A stretch of 64,000 nucleotides of DNA, from NCBI GenBank assembly GCA_026119855.1, contig JAOWBW010000489.1:620001-684000 (forward strand), in the 5' to 3' direction. The translations under genes and the position numbers were made by a program. Numbering within the stretch: position 1 is the first letter of the stretch; each line of letters starts with the position of its first letter. This stretch comes from Campanula takesimana. Lineage: Eukaryota; Streptophyta; Magnoliopsida; Asterales; Campanulaceae. Positions 1 through 10,241 of this stretch are shown piece by piece. Under the pieces are notes generated by a model. It worked only from the letters and a program-made list of their open reading frames with translations, was not told the origin of the DNA and made no database searches.

Positions 1-247
1 TTTAAAAGATTTACACTTAGGCCCCCTCCACTACACTACACACAAATACTCCCCACTAACAAATACGACTCAACATTTCTACACTAGCACAAATGACCCA
101 ATTAAAATGCTAGGTATAAATTATTATAGCTCATAAAATGCACACATAAATAATAAATAAATAATAATTTAAATAAATAAATAAGCAAATAAATAATACT
201 AATTATTTATTACTAATAACATAGAGCCTAGATTTCGGGTCGTGACA
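1..247 (-). mobile_element. 5' end of a chromovirus-type Gypsy LTR (F family), cut by window edge
   Basis: Read on the minus strand from 247 down, this begins TGTCACGACCCGAAA and continues with the same AT-rich start as the LTRs at 56266 and 61505 (CTAGGCTCTAT, then TTAGTAATAAATAATTA). Only the first 247 bases are inside the window. It interrupts the Copia gag that continues at 253; bases 248-252 (agggc) would be one copy of the 5-bp target duplication, with the partner outside the window. Whether it is a 5' LTR, a 3' LTR or a solo LTR cannot be told. Confidence 0.85.
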
Positions 248-252
248 AGGGC

Positions 253-1611
253 AGCAAGGATAGAGTCTTGCTTCTTCTTTTGAATCAAAAGAGTGCAAAC
301 TAAAATTTTAAACCCTTCAATGTTAAGTGAGTTGAAGTTATGTACCTCTTTCAGCTCTTCAGCAGCAGCTAAGGCTTCTAGATCCTCTTCATTGTCTGAT
401 TCTTCACATTCTTGTGCAACCAGGCATAGTAGAGCTTCTTCCTCATCACTATCTGAGTCAGATGACTCAAATTCTTCATCACTGAACCTAGAAGAATCAG
501 CAAGCATGACTTGTTCTTTATTTTTGTCATTATTAGCATTGACACAATTGTAGCAATTGCACCTAGAGCTATGAATAATTTCTTTAAAGTAAGTCATTCT
601 TCTTGGGTTTTCTCTTGGTTTCTTAGGTTCTTTGCAATTTGCAGCATAGTGATCTGGTTTACCACAGTTGTAGCATTCAATGTTCTTCTTAACAACTTCT
701 TGAGTTCGGTTAGATGGTGAAGGGCGGTATCTTCTATCAAATGCTTTCTTTTGATGTTTCATTGTATTTCTGACAGCCATGGAGATAAGGCTTGGGATGT
801 CTTCTTGAGAGATTGGTTTTGATTCTTGTTTTGGGGTTATGTTCAGTTTTTGAAGGGCATTGATTACAAGTGTGTCAATGTCCTGTTGGGAGAACTATTT
901 CTGGGTTTGCTCTTAAGCTACAAGGGCAAGGGTATTAGATATGGTGGGTGCTGGTTGAATTTTGATCATTCCTTCTAGTTCATAGGCTTCAAGTTTACCA
1001 AAGTATTGTTCAATGGTCATACTGCTCCATTCAGCTCCTTTTCTAATGGGAAGGGCTACTTTCTCATATTCTTGAGGAAGGTTAGAGTAGATTTTTAAGC
1101 AAATGTCAGATTGATCAAAAGTTTTGCCATGGTCTAAAATGGCTCTAACAAGATCCTCAAATCTTGGTCTTGCAGCACTCACTTTCTCTCCAGGATAGAA
1201 TTTGAAGTTGTCTAACTGTCTTAATAAGTTATACAGATTCTGAGTTCTAACACTGGTGTGTTTAGTGAACTTGGTGTTAATTAGTTCCCATGCTGCTTTA
1301 GCACTTGGTACTTTAGCTATTTCTTGAGCTAGAGAGTCATTCAAACATTTTTGCAGAATATTTTTTACTTTTAAGTTAGCAGTCATAAGTTGTCTTTGAG
1401 CATCAGTCCAGTTCTCAGGAGATTTGGTTTTGCTACCTCCTCCATTGACTTCAATTTTAGTGGGAGGTTCAACTTCACTTTCTAATACATACCAATTCCA
1501 TATGCTATTAGCATCTAGACATGTTTTGATTTTAGAGGAATAAATCTCAAAGGATCCACATTCATCAATGTGTGGGATGTCCTTTTCATTGTTTCTTCTT
1601 GGTTGAGGCAT
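253..1611 (-). pseudogene. Copia gag relic (element G), interrupted
   Basis: This encodes the capsid-nucleocapsid part of a Copia polyprotein, read from the ATG at 1611. Upstream in-frame codons overlap the primer binding site, so this ATG is the better start. The N-terminal part resembles the UBN2-type gag domain (for example LYNLLRQLDNFKFYPGE). A CX2CX4HX4C zinc knuckle (CYNCGKPDHYAANC) lies around 640-690, followed by an acidic Asp/Glu/Ser tract near 420-500. The frame is single but carries TAA at 913-915 and TAG at 895-897. Downstream of 253 the gene is lost because a Gypsy LTR has inserted, so protease, integrase and reverse transcriptase are absent here. The family assignment is firm; the exact Copia lineage is not resolved. 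Confidence 0.85.
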
Positions 1612-1664
1612 GATGGGTTGAATGGATCTTTCACAATTTGTTAGAATCTGTATGGTGAATCCAA

Positions 1665-1676
1665 GCTCTGATGCCA
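1665..1676 (-). other. Primer binding site of Copia element G
   Basis: On the minus strand this reads TGGCATCAGAGC, one base off the usual plant initiator-Met PBS TGGTATCAGAGC. It lies two bases inside the LTR end at 1679 and just upstream of gag. Confidence 0.75.
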
Positions 1677-1678
1677 AT

Positions 1679-2808
1679 TGAAAGGCCCTGTTTAACTAAA
1701 TGAACAAATGAATTAAAACTTGGACAGCTAACTGTTTGAGGTTAGCTGTTGAGAAATAATAAAAAAAAAGAAATGTGCAGCGGAATATAAATAAATAAAG
1801 AAATGAAAGGACAAAGTGTAGTGTGTGTGTTAGTGTATGGACAAGAGTGTACACAGTATTTTAAAGTGGTTCAGAGGCAAAACCCTTCTCTTACATCCAC
1901 CCCCACTGTTGGAACAGTGAGATCAATCCACTATAATATTATCTTCAATAAGAGTTACAAGAATTGATAAGGCAAGTTCCTTTGAACCCCCTCTACTTAA
2001 TTGACACTTCAATTAAGGTTGCTTCTTTCAAAGCGAGAAAAAGAAAAAGAAAATAATCACAAGTGTGTTTACAAAAGAAAATAGCTGGCTGGATGTGGGT
2101 TGTGTGCAAAATGGCACAATATTTGCAGGGGTCTATACAAATATTTAAGATTGCAGAGTGTAAATGCAGTGAGGCTACAAAGGTTTTTCAAATGGAGTAA
2201 GGTTGTAAAAGGGGTAAGAGGTTAACTTGACAACATGCCAGTATGCTCCTTTGTATATGGGTGGGCATATAGCCATTGGGGACAAGGGTACAAGAGTAGC
2301 CGTTTGGGGAACACATGTACAGAGGAGTTAATGGTTTATCTTTGACTTTGACCGAATGTTTATTATTCCTCTGTATGCAGGTTGTCAAGGAAGGGGAAGG
2401 TGTATTCACACTTGATCAAGCTTCAATATGAGTTATTCTAATGATTGGTAATATTGGAATAACCATTCTTCAAGGATCTGATGACGTGGAGTCAGTTGTT
2501 GATGAAGATCAGTCTAAGTTGTTGAAGCAGGGGAGCTTAGCTGTTAGGCTTGTAAGCCATTACCTGTTGAAGCTTGTTTGAATTTAGCATCTTGATAATT
2601 CATTTAAGGTAGAGGGAGACTGTAATAGGTAGTTCTTCAGTTTGTTAGATGTATAGATGATAGGTAGATCATGTAATGACTTGACTGTTTGGCTTGAATG
2701 GAAACAGGATAGCTTTAGCTGTTGAGCTTTGTCTTGGGCTGCCTGTGCTCAGGTCTTTTGTATACATCATATAATCAATTGGGTTTGATTATTTATTTAT
2801 CAAAAACA
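1679..2808 (-). mobile_element. 5' LTR of Copia element G
   Basis: The inner boundary is fixed by the PBS: on the minus strand the LTR ends in CA at 1679-1680. The outer boundary is inferred from a TGTTTTTGATAAATAA start at 2808. It contains an AC-rich stretch and a pyrimidine-rich part, with no protein-coding signal. No second copy is in the window, so the outer end could be off by some bases. Confidence 0.6.
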
Positions 2809-2849
2809 TATTTACTATGATTAATTGTGAGTTAAACATAATGAGGTAC

Positions 2850-3160
2850 TAACAAAATGCCTAATACATCTCGAGTAGTGATAGCCAAACCCGAACCAAA
2901 TCTCCAACGAGTGTTCTTGGAAACTAAAACTTGCGACGCGCAAATGTTTCTCCAAACAAAATTTGGACACAGCTCAACATAGGCTTTTAGTAAACCCCTG
3001 CATGGTAAGAATTTGACTTTGAAAACACGACAAAGCGATGCATTTGAGTTGGCAGTAAATGCGCAACCAAACATCGCAAGCATTGAACTAAAAAAAACTA
3101 GTAACATCATTTGAAGGCTCTCACGTCGGAGAAAAGGCAAAAACTCCAAACAATGGGGAG
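2850..3160 (-). pseudogene. LINE (L1-type) ORF2 C-terminal fragment
   Basis: The minus-strand frame ending near 2832 contains NASLCRVFKVKFLP, then NFVWRNICASQVLVSKNTRW, then RFGSGLAI. This matches the pattern after the reverse-transcriptase domain of plant LINEs (SLxxRVxKAKYFP ... SYxWRSIxxxxxLvxxGxRWRxGxG). The reverse-transcriptase core, endonuclease and tail are not present, so this is a decayed fragment of about 90 codons. Identification is by recognised motif pattern only. Confidence 0.55.
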
Positions 3161-3167
3161 AAGACAA

Positions 3168-4286
3168 AGGTAATACAATTTATTATTTTTTCTCTCCCAA
3201 TGACTTTTTTTATTGTCGATTTATGTTTCTTTAATTGGTTTTCATTATTAAATTCACATAAATTTAGAGGAATAATTAATAAATTTTGAAAGGTTAATGT
3301 CCTGATGACATAAAACTTGATTATTATTTTTTGTAAGATGCTATCTTTCAGTAAGAAATAATGAGAGAAAAAAAGTTTGAGAAAATAAATAAATAACTCA
3401 AGTTAGCAAAATTTAAAATAAAATCGAACCCATTAATTTTTTCTTTCCAAATTCCATCAAATATTAACATTGTATTAACTTGTATCAAAAAATTGAAAAC
3501 TCATCGTCAATTTTCGGATCAGAGGTTTTTTTGTATTTTAAATTATATAAACATAAAAAATTAAAAAAATATATATTAAAGGGAAAATTTAGAAAGAAGG
3601 CCAATATGAGGGACAAAATTAATATTTATTCTAGGGGTATTTTTGGTACTTTGAGAAATTTCATGGCTGGAAGGGGAAAACTCGCAAAAACAGCCATCAT
3701 AAGGGACCAAGCTAATAAAAACTATTCCTGAGTGACCAAACTAATAAAAAGTTACAAGTTCAAGGACCAAATAATTATTTAATCCAATTCTCATCGAAAA
3801 AGAAGTGGATCTTTCATTAAAAAATACTCTTCCTCAAAAAAAAAAAATATACTATTTCTTTTAATATTATGCCTCTGGGGAACATGTTAATATTACCTTA
3901 TGCAAATTAATTGATATATATGCCCTTGCACTGAAGAAAAATGTGTGGATATTTAAAAATCATTAAATTTTTGTCCACAAACTAGCGGAATGACTAACTA
4001 GGCGTCTTATTTAGACATCATTATATTTATATCCAAAAACTAATGGAATGACTGACTAGGCGTGTTAGTTGGCATGTGAAATTTACTACATGGAAAAAAA
4101 GTAGCCAAATTGAATTGCTTACGTGCAAGAGATGAAAAACAAAATTCATTTGACCACAAAATGACGTCGTTTTGTTAACAAGAAAAAAAAAGTATTACGC
4201 AAACTAATAAGAAAAAGAAAAAGAAAAACATAAAAAACCACTCCTTTTCTTCCTCTCCAATTTACACCCCACCCCCTTGTTGGTCT
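3168..4286. other. AT-rich non-coding DNA, origin unclear
   Basis: I see no credible gene. A short frame at 3480-3731 has no recognisable domain. Around 3700-3775 the phrase gaccaaactaataaaaag recurs in variants, in the style of eroded transposon ends. A diverged direct repeat lies at about 3976-4005 and 4032-4063 (shared words ggaatgact and gactaggcgt). Homopurine A/G runs occur at 4180-4230. Confidence 0.5.
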
Positions 4287-5489
4287 TGTAGACACCCCTC
4301 CCTGGACCTCTCATGTCCCGATTGCATGCACATTCTCTGTCTTCCTATTTTCTGTTAAGTTTTATTACTTTTCGTTAACTTTCATTACTTTCCGTTAAGT
4401 TCTTGACTTACCCCATTAGTCTTGGACTTGACTAAGTGACAAAGTCAACCTTGAGTCTTTGTTTCATTTTTTTGTTGACTTTTGTGGTGTTCATTAAGTT
4501 TTTGACTGATTTCGTTAGTTTCGGGGCTTAACTGCATAACGAGGTTAACTTTTGGGCTAAAATATGGATTTTCTGAAGGTGGGACGTGCGCGCCTTTGCC
4601 ATACTTTGTGGGAGGCATTCACTTCCCATAGGGGGGCGGGACGTGCGCGCTTCCCACCTCCAGAATCCCAGATTTTGCCAAATTTCCCTCATTATTTTGA
4701 TTTGTAACCTCCAAAACCATTATGCCTTGGCTTGATCCGGGGAAGGGCCATCTTTGTGACCTTAAACACATTCCTGACACCTATAAATACCTCTTCATTT
4801 CACCATGGAAAAGAGGACTCTCTTAACACAAAAAGAGGAACAATTCTTGATTCAAGAACACTTTCAAACTAAAGGTCCATTTTCAAGGGTGGTTTCTATA
4901 GATAATTTGGTTCTTCTCCATTCAAGAACAAGGTACAATATCCATTTTCTTCTTCTAAACCCTTAATCTCTTTCTTCATCTTTCTACCTCTTTAATGTGT
5001 ATGTAATCCCCATAAAAAGGAACATAACCAAAAAGGTCACTTTATTATTGAAGTTTGGTCAAGGTTATATTCCAACATTCTAAACTCCATTTTAATTTAC
5101 CATTTATCTCTTAATGTAATTTCTATCATAGTTTTTTACATGTAACCTTTGACATTAATCAATACATAAAGAATTTCCATTTTCTTTCCCTTGTAATTGT
5201 TGGCACATTTCATATTAATAAAAGAATGACTTTTCATACTTAGAACACCAAAAGTAGCAAGACCGGCTTTAGCCGGGCGGAGTGGGTGTTTAAGTACTTC
5301 CCACTCCGTAACCTAACCCCGAACAAGTCTCTCCCGAATCTCTGGTTTGTATATAAAATTAGGCTATATTTGGTTTTTCTTATGTTCCTTTAAAAACATA
5401 GGTGGCGACTCTACTTTAAAACCAAATAGACATCCTAGGATAATTCACGCGCTCTAGCCAAGCCGTGGTTCTCCCCCGGGGTATCTACA
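4287..5489 (+). mobile_element. 5' LTR of Tat/Ogre-like Gypsy element H
   Basis: It begins TGTAGACACCCC and ends GTATCTACA, followed after one base by a PBS. It is homologous over most of its length to the minus-strand LTR at 24027-25130; both carry the phrase ggtggcgactct near the 3' end. A TATA box (tataaat, 4782-4788) precedes a probable transcription start. Two copies of gacgtgcgcgc at about 4584 and 4641 lie some 130-200 bp upstream of that TATA box. Length is 1203 bp. Confidence 0.85.
4782..4788 (+). promoter_or_regulatory. TATA box in H LTR
   Basis: The phrase cctataaatacc matches a plant TATA box. It sits mid-LTR, where a U3/R boundary is expected. Confidence 0.5.
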
Positions 5490-5490
5490 G

Positions 5491-5508
5491 TGGCGACTCC
5501 GCTGGGGA
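5491..5508 (+). other. Primer binding site, Tat/Ogre type
   Basis: TGGCGACTCCGCTGGGGA starts one base after the LTR terminus. This PBS type is characteristic of Tat/Ogre elements (thought to pair with tRNA-Arg) and nearly matches the one at 29539. Confidence 0.8.
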
Positions 5509-5837
5509 CTGCATAGAGGGTTAAACTTGCGTTTTTATTTTTGGTGTTCTTAATACTGTTTTCTGGGCATTCTGGTGGAAAAAGGTGGGAAGCGTGCGCA
5601 TCTGGCCTTTTAGGCCTAAGGCGCGCGCCTCTGACCCCAACCACCAGAATCGCCCGCCTTCCATCTTGTCCTTCAAATTCCATGTTTTTGTGCTAACCAT
5701 TTCTGGAGGGGTTCCAAAGCATATTCAGGACGGGCCTCGACGGGTAATTGTGAAGCAAGGGATGACTTGGGTTTGAAATGGGGAGAACTGCAACAACAAA
5801 GATGACGACAACAATCTCCGTTTCTCTTTCTCTACCT

Positions 5838-5877
<40 letters not shown>

Positions 5878-7219
5878 AAAAAAAGAGTGAAAAGTCATCT
5901 TAAGTGTGCATTAAGTTTTCTTCCTTATCATCAATGTTAAAGTTTGAGTCGGTCTTATCAAATAAAAGTCGTTCTTGTCCCCATACACTATTCTAAGTTG
6001 TTCAATTTAATTCTTGGGAAAACGATGAAAAGATGTCTAAACGAGTTTTGGAACGAAGGCAATCACTTGAACGCCTAGGGGATAAACATAAAGAAGACGA
6101 AGTCAATCTATCAAGTGCCTAAACAAGGTGGAGGTACAACCATGAAGAAATATCAAGCCATGTTTTCAAGGAGGATGTCAAAAAAAAAAAAAAAAAAAGA
6201 AGGCTCACTAGGTTGACTCTTCAAAACAACCTAGGCAAAAGTTAGGACACGAAAAAAAAAAAAATGCCCCTCATCCGAAGAAGTTCACAACAACATCATC
6301 ATTTCATCCACCAACGAAGGACGAAACAACATCGACAACCATCACGACGAGAGGAGCATCCACAAGAACTACGGTGACCTGAGCCTCTACACTGGAGGAA
6401 CGTAGGCAACCTTCAGGTCCGGTCTCATGCAAGAAAGAAGATATGTTTAGCCCTAGTGCGATATGGTGATTGGCCTTCCTCTAGATCTTATCAACACATC
6501 TTTATACGATTTATTTGCCAATGAATTAATCACCTCAAGATTGAATAACTTTCTTAGAATTGGAGTCGTTTTGCATTCCTTATTGAGTCTAGGGGCTTCT
6601 TATCTTTCAGCGATACTCCCAGTTTCTCGCAATCAAATTGGGGCTTTCCTTCTCTTCTCTCTTAATGGCTTACTTGCATTCGTGAGTCATTCAAAAAATA
6701 TATAAATACATGAATTCAATACTAGGGGCTACTTCCCTAGTTGAGTCAATGTCACTTATGATTAGTGACAAAAGGTCTCCACTGCAAAATCACAAGTCTT
6801 ATCTCCTCCTCTAGAGTCCATGCACATTTCCTCATTAATCAAGTCAAAATGAAGACGCAAAAGAGATGCCCGCTAGATTGAAAACCCGAAAGGGCGGTCT
6901 AAGCAAAAAACAGGGTGCGTCATAAAAAAATGAGAGAGAGAGAAGGGAAAGAGAAATGGAGATCCCCGGCTTCTAAAGAAGACAACTAAACAAATTCTAC
7001 ATTGAATCTCCTCAGCAAGTCAATTCCCCACCGAGTCAACTTTGGAATTGCAAAAGGCTCGACAATAGGGCACAATCAAAGGTCGTTTTGGGTAATTGGC
7101 ATAAGAGAGATTGTTCTTGCAATGTGCATTTTTGGGCTCATGTGAAAGAAGGCCTGTCCGAGAATGAGCTCATGATTGATATGTCATCAAAAAGTCAAAA
7201 AGGGGTGAGAGGTTGCACG
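5509..7219 (+). mobile_element. Interior of element H, non-coding, truncated
   Basis: The leader has CpG-rich words at 5590-5632 (gcgtgcgc and the palindrome ggcgcgcgcc). A T tract lies at about 5830-5873 and A tracts at 6180-6198 and 6250-6265. The phrase cgtaggcaacctt at 6401-6413 recurs at 41968-41980 and looks like a conserved piece of Tat 3' untranslated region. No gag or pol remains. The frame 6463-6705 has no recognisable domain. The sequence stops at 7219 where a Copia LTR (J) begins. Confidence 0.6.
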
Positions 7220-7228
7220 TGTTGGTGT
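7220..7228 (+). mobile_element. First bases of Copia LTR J, separated from the rest by element A
   Basis: TGTTGGTG plus one base. With element A and one copy of its target duplication removed, the flanks join into TGTTGGTGTTGTATGCTC, a start resembling the A and B LTRs. J continues at 23872. Confidence 0.65.
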
Positions 7229-8712
7229 TTTTGGTAGTGGTGCCCTAGGCACGTTTAATAAACGTTGTAATTGTTATCATATCAATAAAGAGATGTTTTG
7301 ATTATTATTGTTGTTCATGTTTACTTATAATAATCTCCGTCCCTAGTACTTGTTAAGCACTAGTATAAAGGCTAAATGATCATGGGATGATCATGTTAGA
7401 TTTATGGGTACTTGTTTGGAACAAGGTACTGGACATGACCCGCTGTATGAGATTTATGTCATGGTCTATGTCGAACATATATCTCATATTAGTTATGTCA
7501 TTTGAATCCTTAGACATGAAGTTATTATAGTCTTCCATTTGATGAACATTATGTTTGACATATTCAAACGCTACCTTTAACCGGGTAGTTATAAAGGGTA
7601 TGATTGGCATAATCGGATTCACGTAGGGAAGAATAATAAGCTAAATGGATTTGTCCCTCCACGGAGAGATGTCAAGCTTGGGCCTCTCGTAGGAATGATG
7701 TTGATGAAATGTTCGGCCGGACTCAAATGAATTGATTGGATCAATGTCATTTGGATTATCAACATATTCGGAATCGAGAAAGTATTGAACAAAACATGTT
7801 GACTGTTTGACCATGACTTGTGTTCAATGACATCGTGGACAAAGGGATTATGACATATTCTAAAGGAATGCGAACTTGTATCTAGTTATACTATTTGGGT
7901 AGGTATGACGGTTTGCTAGAACCTAATCATATCTTATGGTTTCATGTTTGAACCCATTGCCAACTTAGTATAATCCTAGAGGGTCACACACAATAGAACG
8001 AATCATAAATAAGGACTATATTGGAATTTTGGAATTTCTGGGAATCTGGGGAAGTGGGCGACCGCACAGTGTGGACTGGGAGGCCGCACACTTAGCTCAA
8101 TTTTGTACCAGTTTGTTTCAGATAGTTGTGCGACCGCACAGTGTATTCTGGGCGGCCGCACAGTAATGTCGGGTGACAGATTCCTAATTTGATTAGGAAA
8201 CGAATTTTGGACGGATTTTGACACAAGTTTCCTATTTGGAATAGGTCCTACGTGTGTATAAAAGACCAAATTCGGCCAGCATTCTTCCCCAATGATTTTG
8301 TGAGTCTCCAAAGAGTTTGAGAGAGGTTTTATTTTGTTCTAAGACATCTTTGATTGAAGAACAAAATAATGCACAAATAAAATTCCATATAGTCATATTC
8401 AATTGTGAAAGTGTGTTTCATAATTGTTGGTCTAGCAACCAAGATCAAGAAGCTCCTTGATATTCGTTCGTGGTGTGGATACCGCTAGAGGGTGAATCTT
8501 ATCATCTTCAAAGTTCGTGTTCTTACTTTCTTCGTGATCAAGCTTCAAATCCCCACCAAGATCAAAGCTAGAATTCAAAGTCGTCAAGGGTTAGTTTTTC
8601 CTCTATTAATAGTATTGTATTTGATTTAATCATATGAACGGATCTATGGGCTTTGGGTTTCATAAATTTTAAATGCTATATTCCGCTACGCATGTTACTC
8701 CGAAACCCAACA
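7229..8712 (+). mobile_element. 5' LTR of Copia A
   Basis: It ends in CAACA at 8712, directly before the PBS. A TATA box lies at 8257-8264 (tataaaag). Four copies of a word of the form GCG(A/G)CCGCAC lie at about 8050-8165, upstream of the TATA box. The matching 3' LTR is 14216-14900 plus 23069-23866. Confidence 0.9.
8257..8264 (+). promoter_or_regulatory. TATA box in Copia A LTR
   Basis: tataaaag is also present in the solo LTR at about 43028 and, as tataaac, in the B LTRs. It is a probable core promoter for the genomic RNA. Confidence 0.55.
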
Positions 8713-8713
8713 G

Positions 8714-8725
8714 TGGTATCAGAGC
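8714..8725 (+). other. Primer binding site of Copia A
   Basis: TGGTATCAGAGC, one base after the LTR end; the standard plant initiator-Met PBS. Confidence 0.9.
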
Positions 8726-10241
8726 CCCGTTCATGTTGATTATTTCAATACTTAGATCATGTTGTGTGTATATAAATTGTTTATGTACCTAGCATGATAT
8801 GAATATTGGATTATATGATGTTTATGTGTTATGTGATTTTATGTGGTTTATTGTTTTGAAACTTTAATCGCACGATTCAATCGCAATAAATATTATGATG
8901 GATTCTAAATTGTTTGATTATTAATTCTGATTGGATCATGGTTTTAATAATCGGGGAAAAACAATTTTGAGACAAATTTTCGAACTGAAAAATACCTTCT
9001 GATATCACTGTGCGACCGCACAAAATTACCTGCGCGACCGCTCAAGGTTGGGCGACCGCACAGTAATTTTGGGCGGTCGCACATGATGATCAGATTCTCT
9101 GATTTTTGTTAAAATCAGAATATGGAATTTTCGAAAGGTCCAACCGAACCAGTGACAGAACCAGACCAGACCTGCTGATCTGGAATGGGTTTTGGGTAGT
9201 TGGTTGTGGTGTGGATCTTGGGGTTTGATTTTCCTATTTGTTTTACTCTTGTGATTCTAAGATTGGTTCAGGGTTTGGATGGCTAATCTGCGTTCATCGA
9301 GATTGTGTTTCCCAAACTTGATCGCAATCAAAGTTTCAAAGATAAAACGAAGTTAGAATTATTAAGAGTTCATAATTGCTAAAATTGAGAAACAAAGTTC
9401 TTGATTCAATGATTGGAGATCCATGTGGAATTGTGGATGCAATTGGCCTACGTTCATCGAGACCATCTATTGCTTAGTTTCGGCCACATGGACTACTTTC
9501 TTGGTTTCTTGAATTAGTGCGGGATTGTGGTTGCCTAATGGCTTAGTTCGACTGCACTTCTTGTTGTCTTGATTTGGAGATAATAACCAAAGTTGAAATA
9601 GTCTCATCCTCATAATTATAGAGAAACTAATGACACATAAATATTATGCTTAAATTAATGGAGATTAATTTAGTGGCTTAACTTGATGTGTAACATGTTT
9701 ATATTATGTGCTCATAAATGTGTTGTATGCTATATGTGATGAACCTTAAAAGAAAGTTTTAAGTCCTTTTGCCATGCCATGATTAAAACACTTGCTTATA
9801 CATGAGTAATTTTATGTGGGCTTGCCAAAGCAAGGTGCATTGATTTTATTCATGTATGAGCAAGATGAGTGAATAAGAGTTTCCTATGCGTTTAAAATGG
9901 TTGGACTTAATTAAGCGTCAAAACAGTTTTGGGCTTAAGGCAAAGATGAGATTTAACATGCTTTTTGAAATTGGATTTCTTAAAGAATCTCATGAAAAGA
10001 ACTGAGAGTCATATGCGATATGATTGACAAGAGTTGTCTACCTAATTGATTTAATTTTGAGCGGTGCGCCAAAGCGTACTCAAAATTAGATTAAAGCGAG
10101 ATCTCAACCCATCTAAATTATACTATACATTGGATGTATAAGGAAGGTTATATAATTTAGTGAGAGTATTTTGTTTGAAAATACATTGTCTATTTCTTTA
10201 ATGAAAACTGGTACTTATTAAATTTTGCATATTTGTAAAAA
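8726..10241 (+). other. Untranslated leader of Copia A
   Basis: About 1.5 kb with no open frame. At 9003-9090 a second cluster of four words (gtgcgaccgcac, gcgcgaccgc, gcgaccgcac, gcggtcgcac) echoes the LTR cluster. The phrase ttcatcgagat recurs at about 9293 and 9462 (as ttcatcgagac). Confidence 0.7.

Noticed and set aside
3480..3731. 83-codon frame as a host gene
   Set aside because: Low-complexity, lysine-rich, no domain, within AT-rich DNA.
5830..5873. Long T tract as a retroposed poly(A) tail of a SINE or LINE on the minus strand
   Set aside because: No LINE or SINE body adjoins it and similar A/T tracts are scattered in the same Tat interior.
6463..6705. 80-codon frame as a possible host membrane protein gene
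   Set aside because: Hydrophobic but without a recognisable domain, in the truncated interior of element H.
7220..7228. TG at 7220 as the start of Copia A
   Set aside because: The 5-bp target duplication and alignment with the 3' LTR start place A at 7229; 7220 is the start of LTR J.
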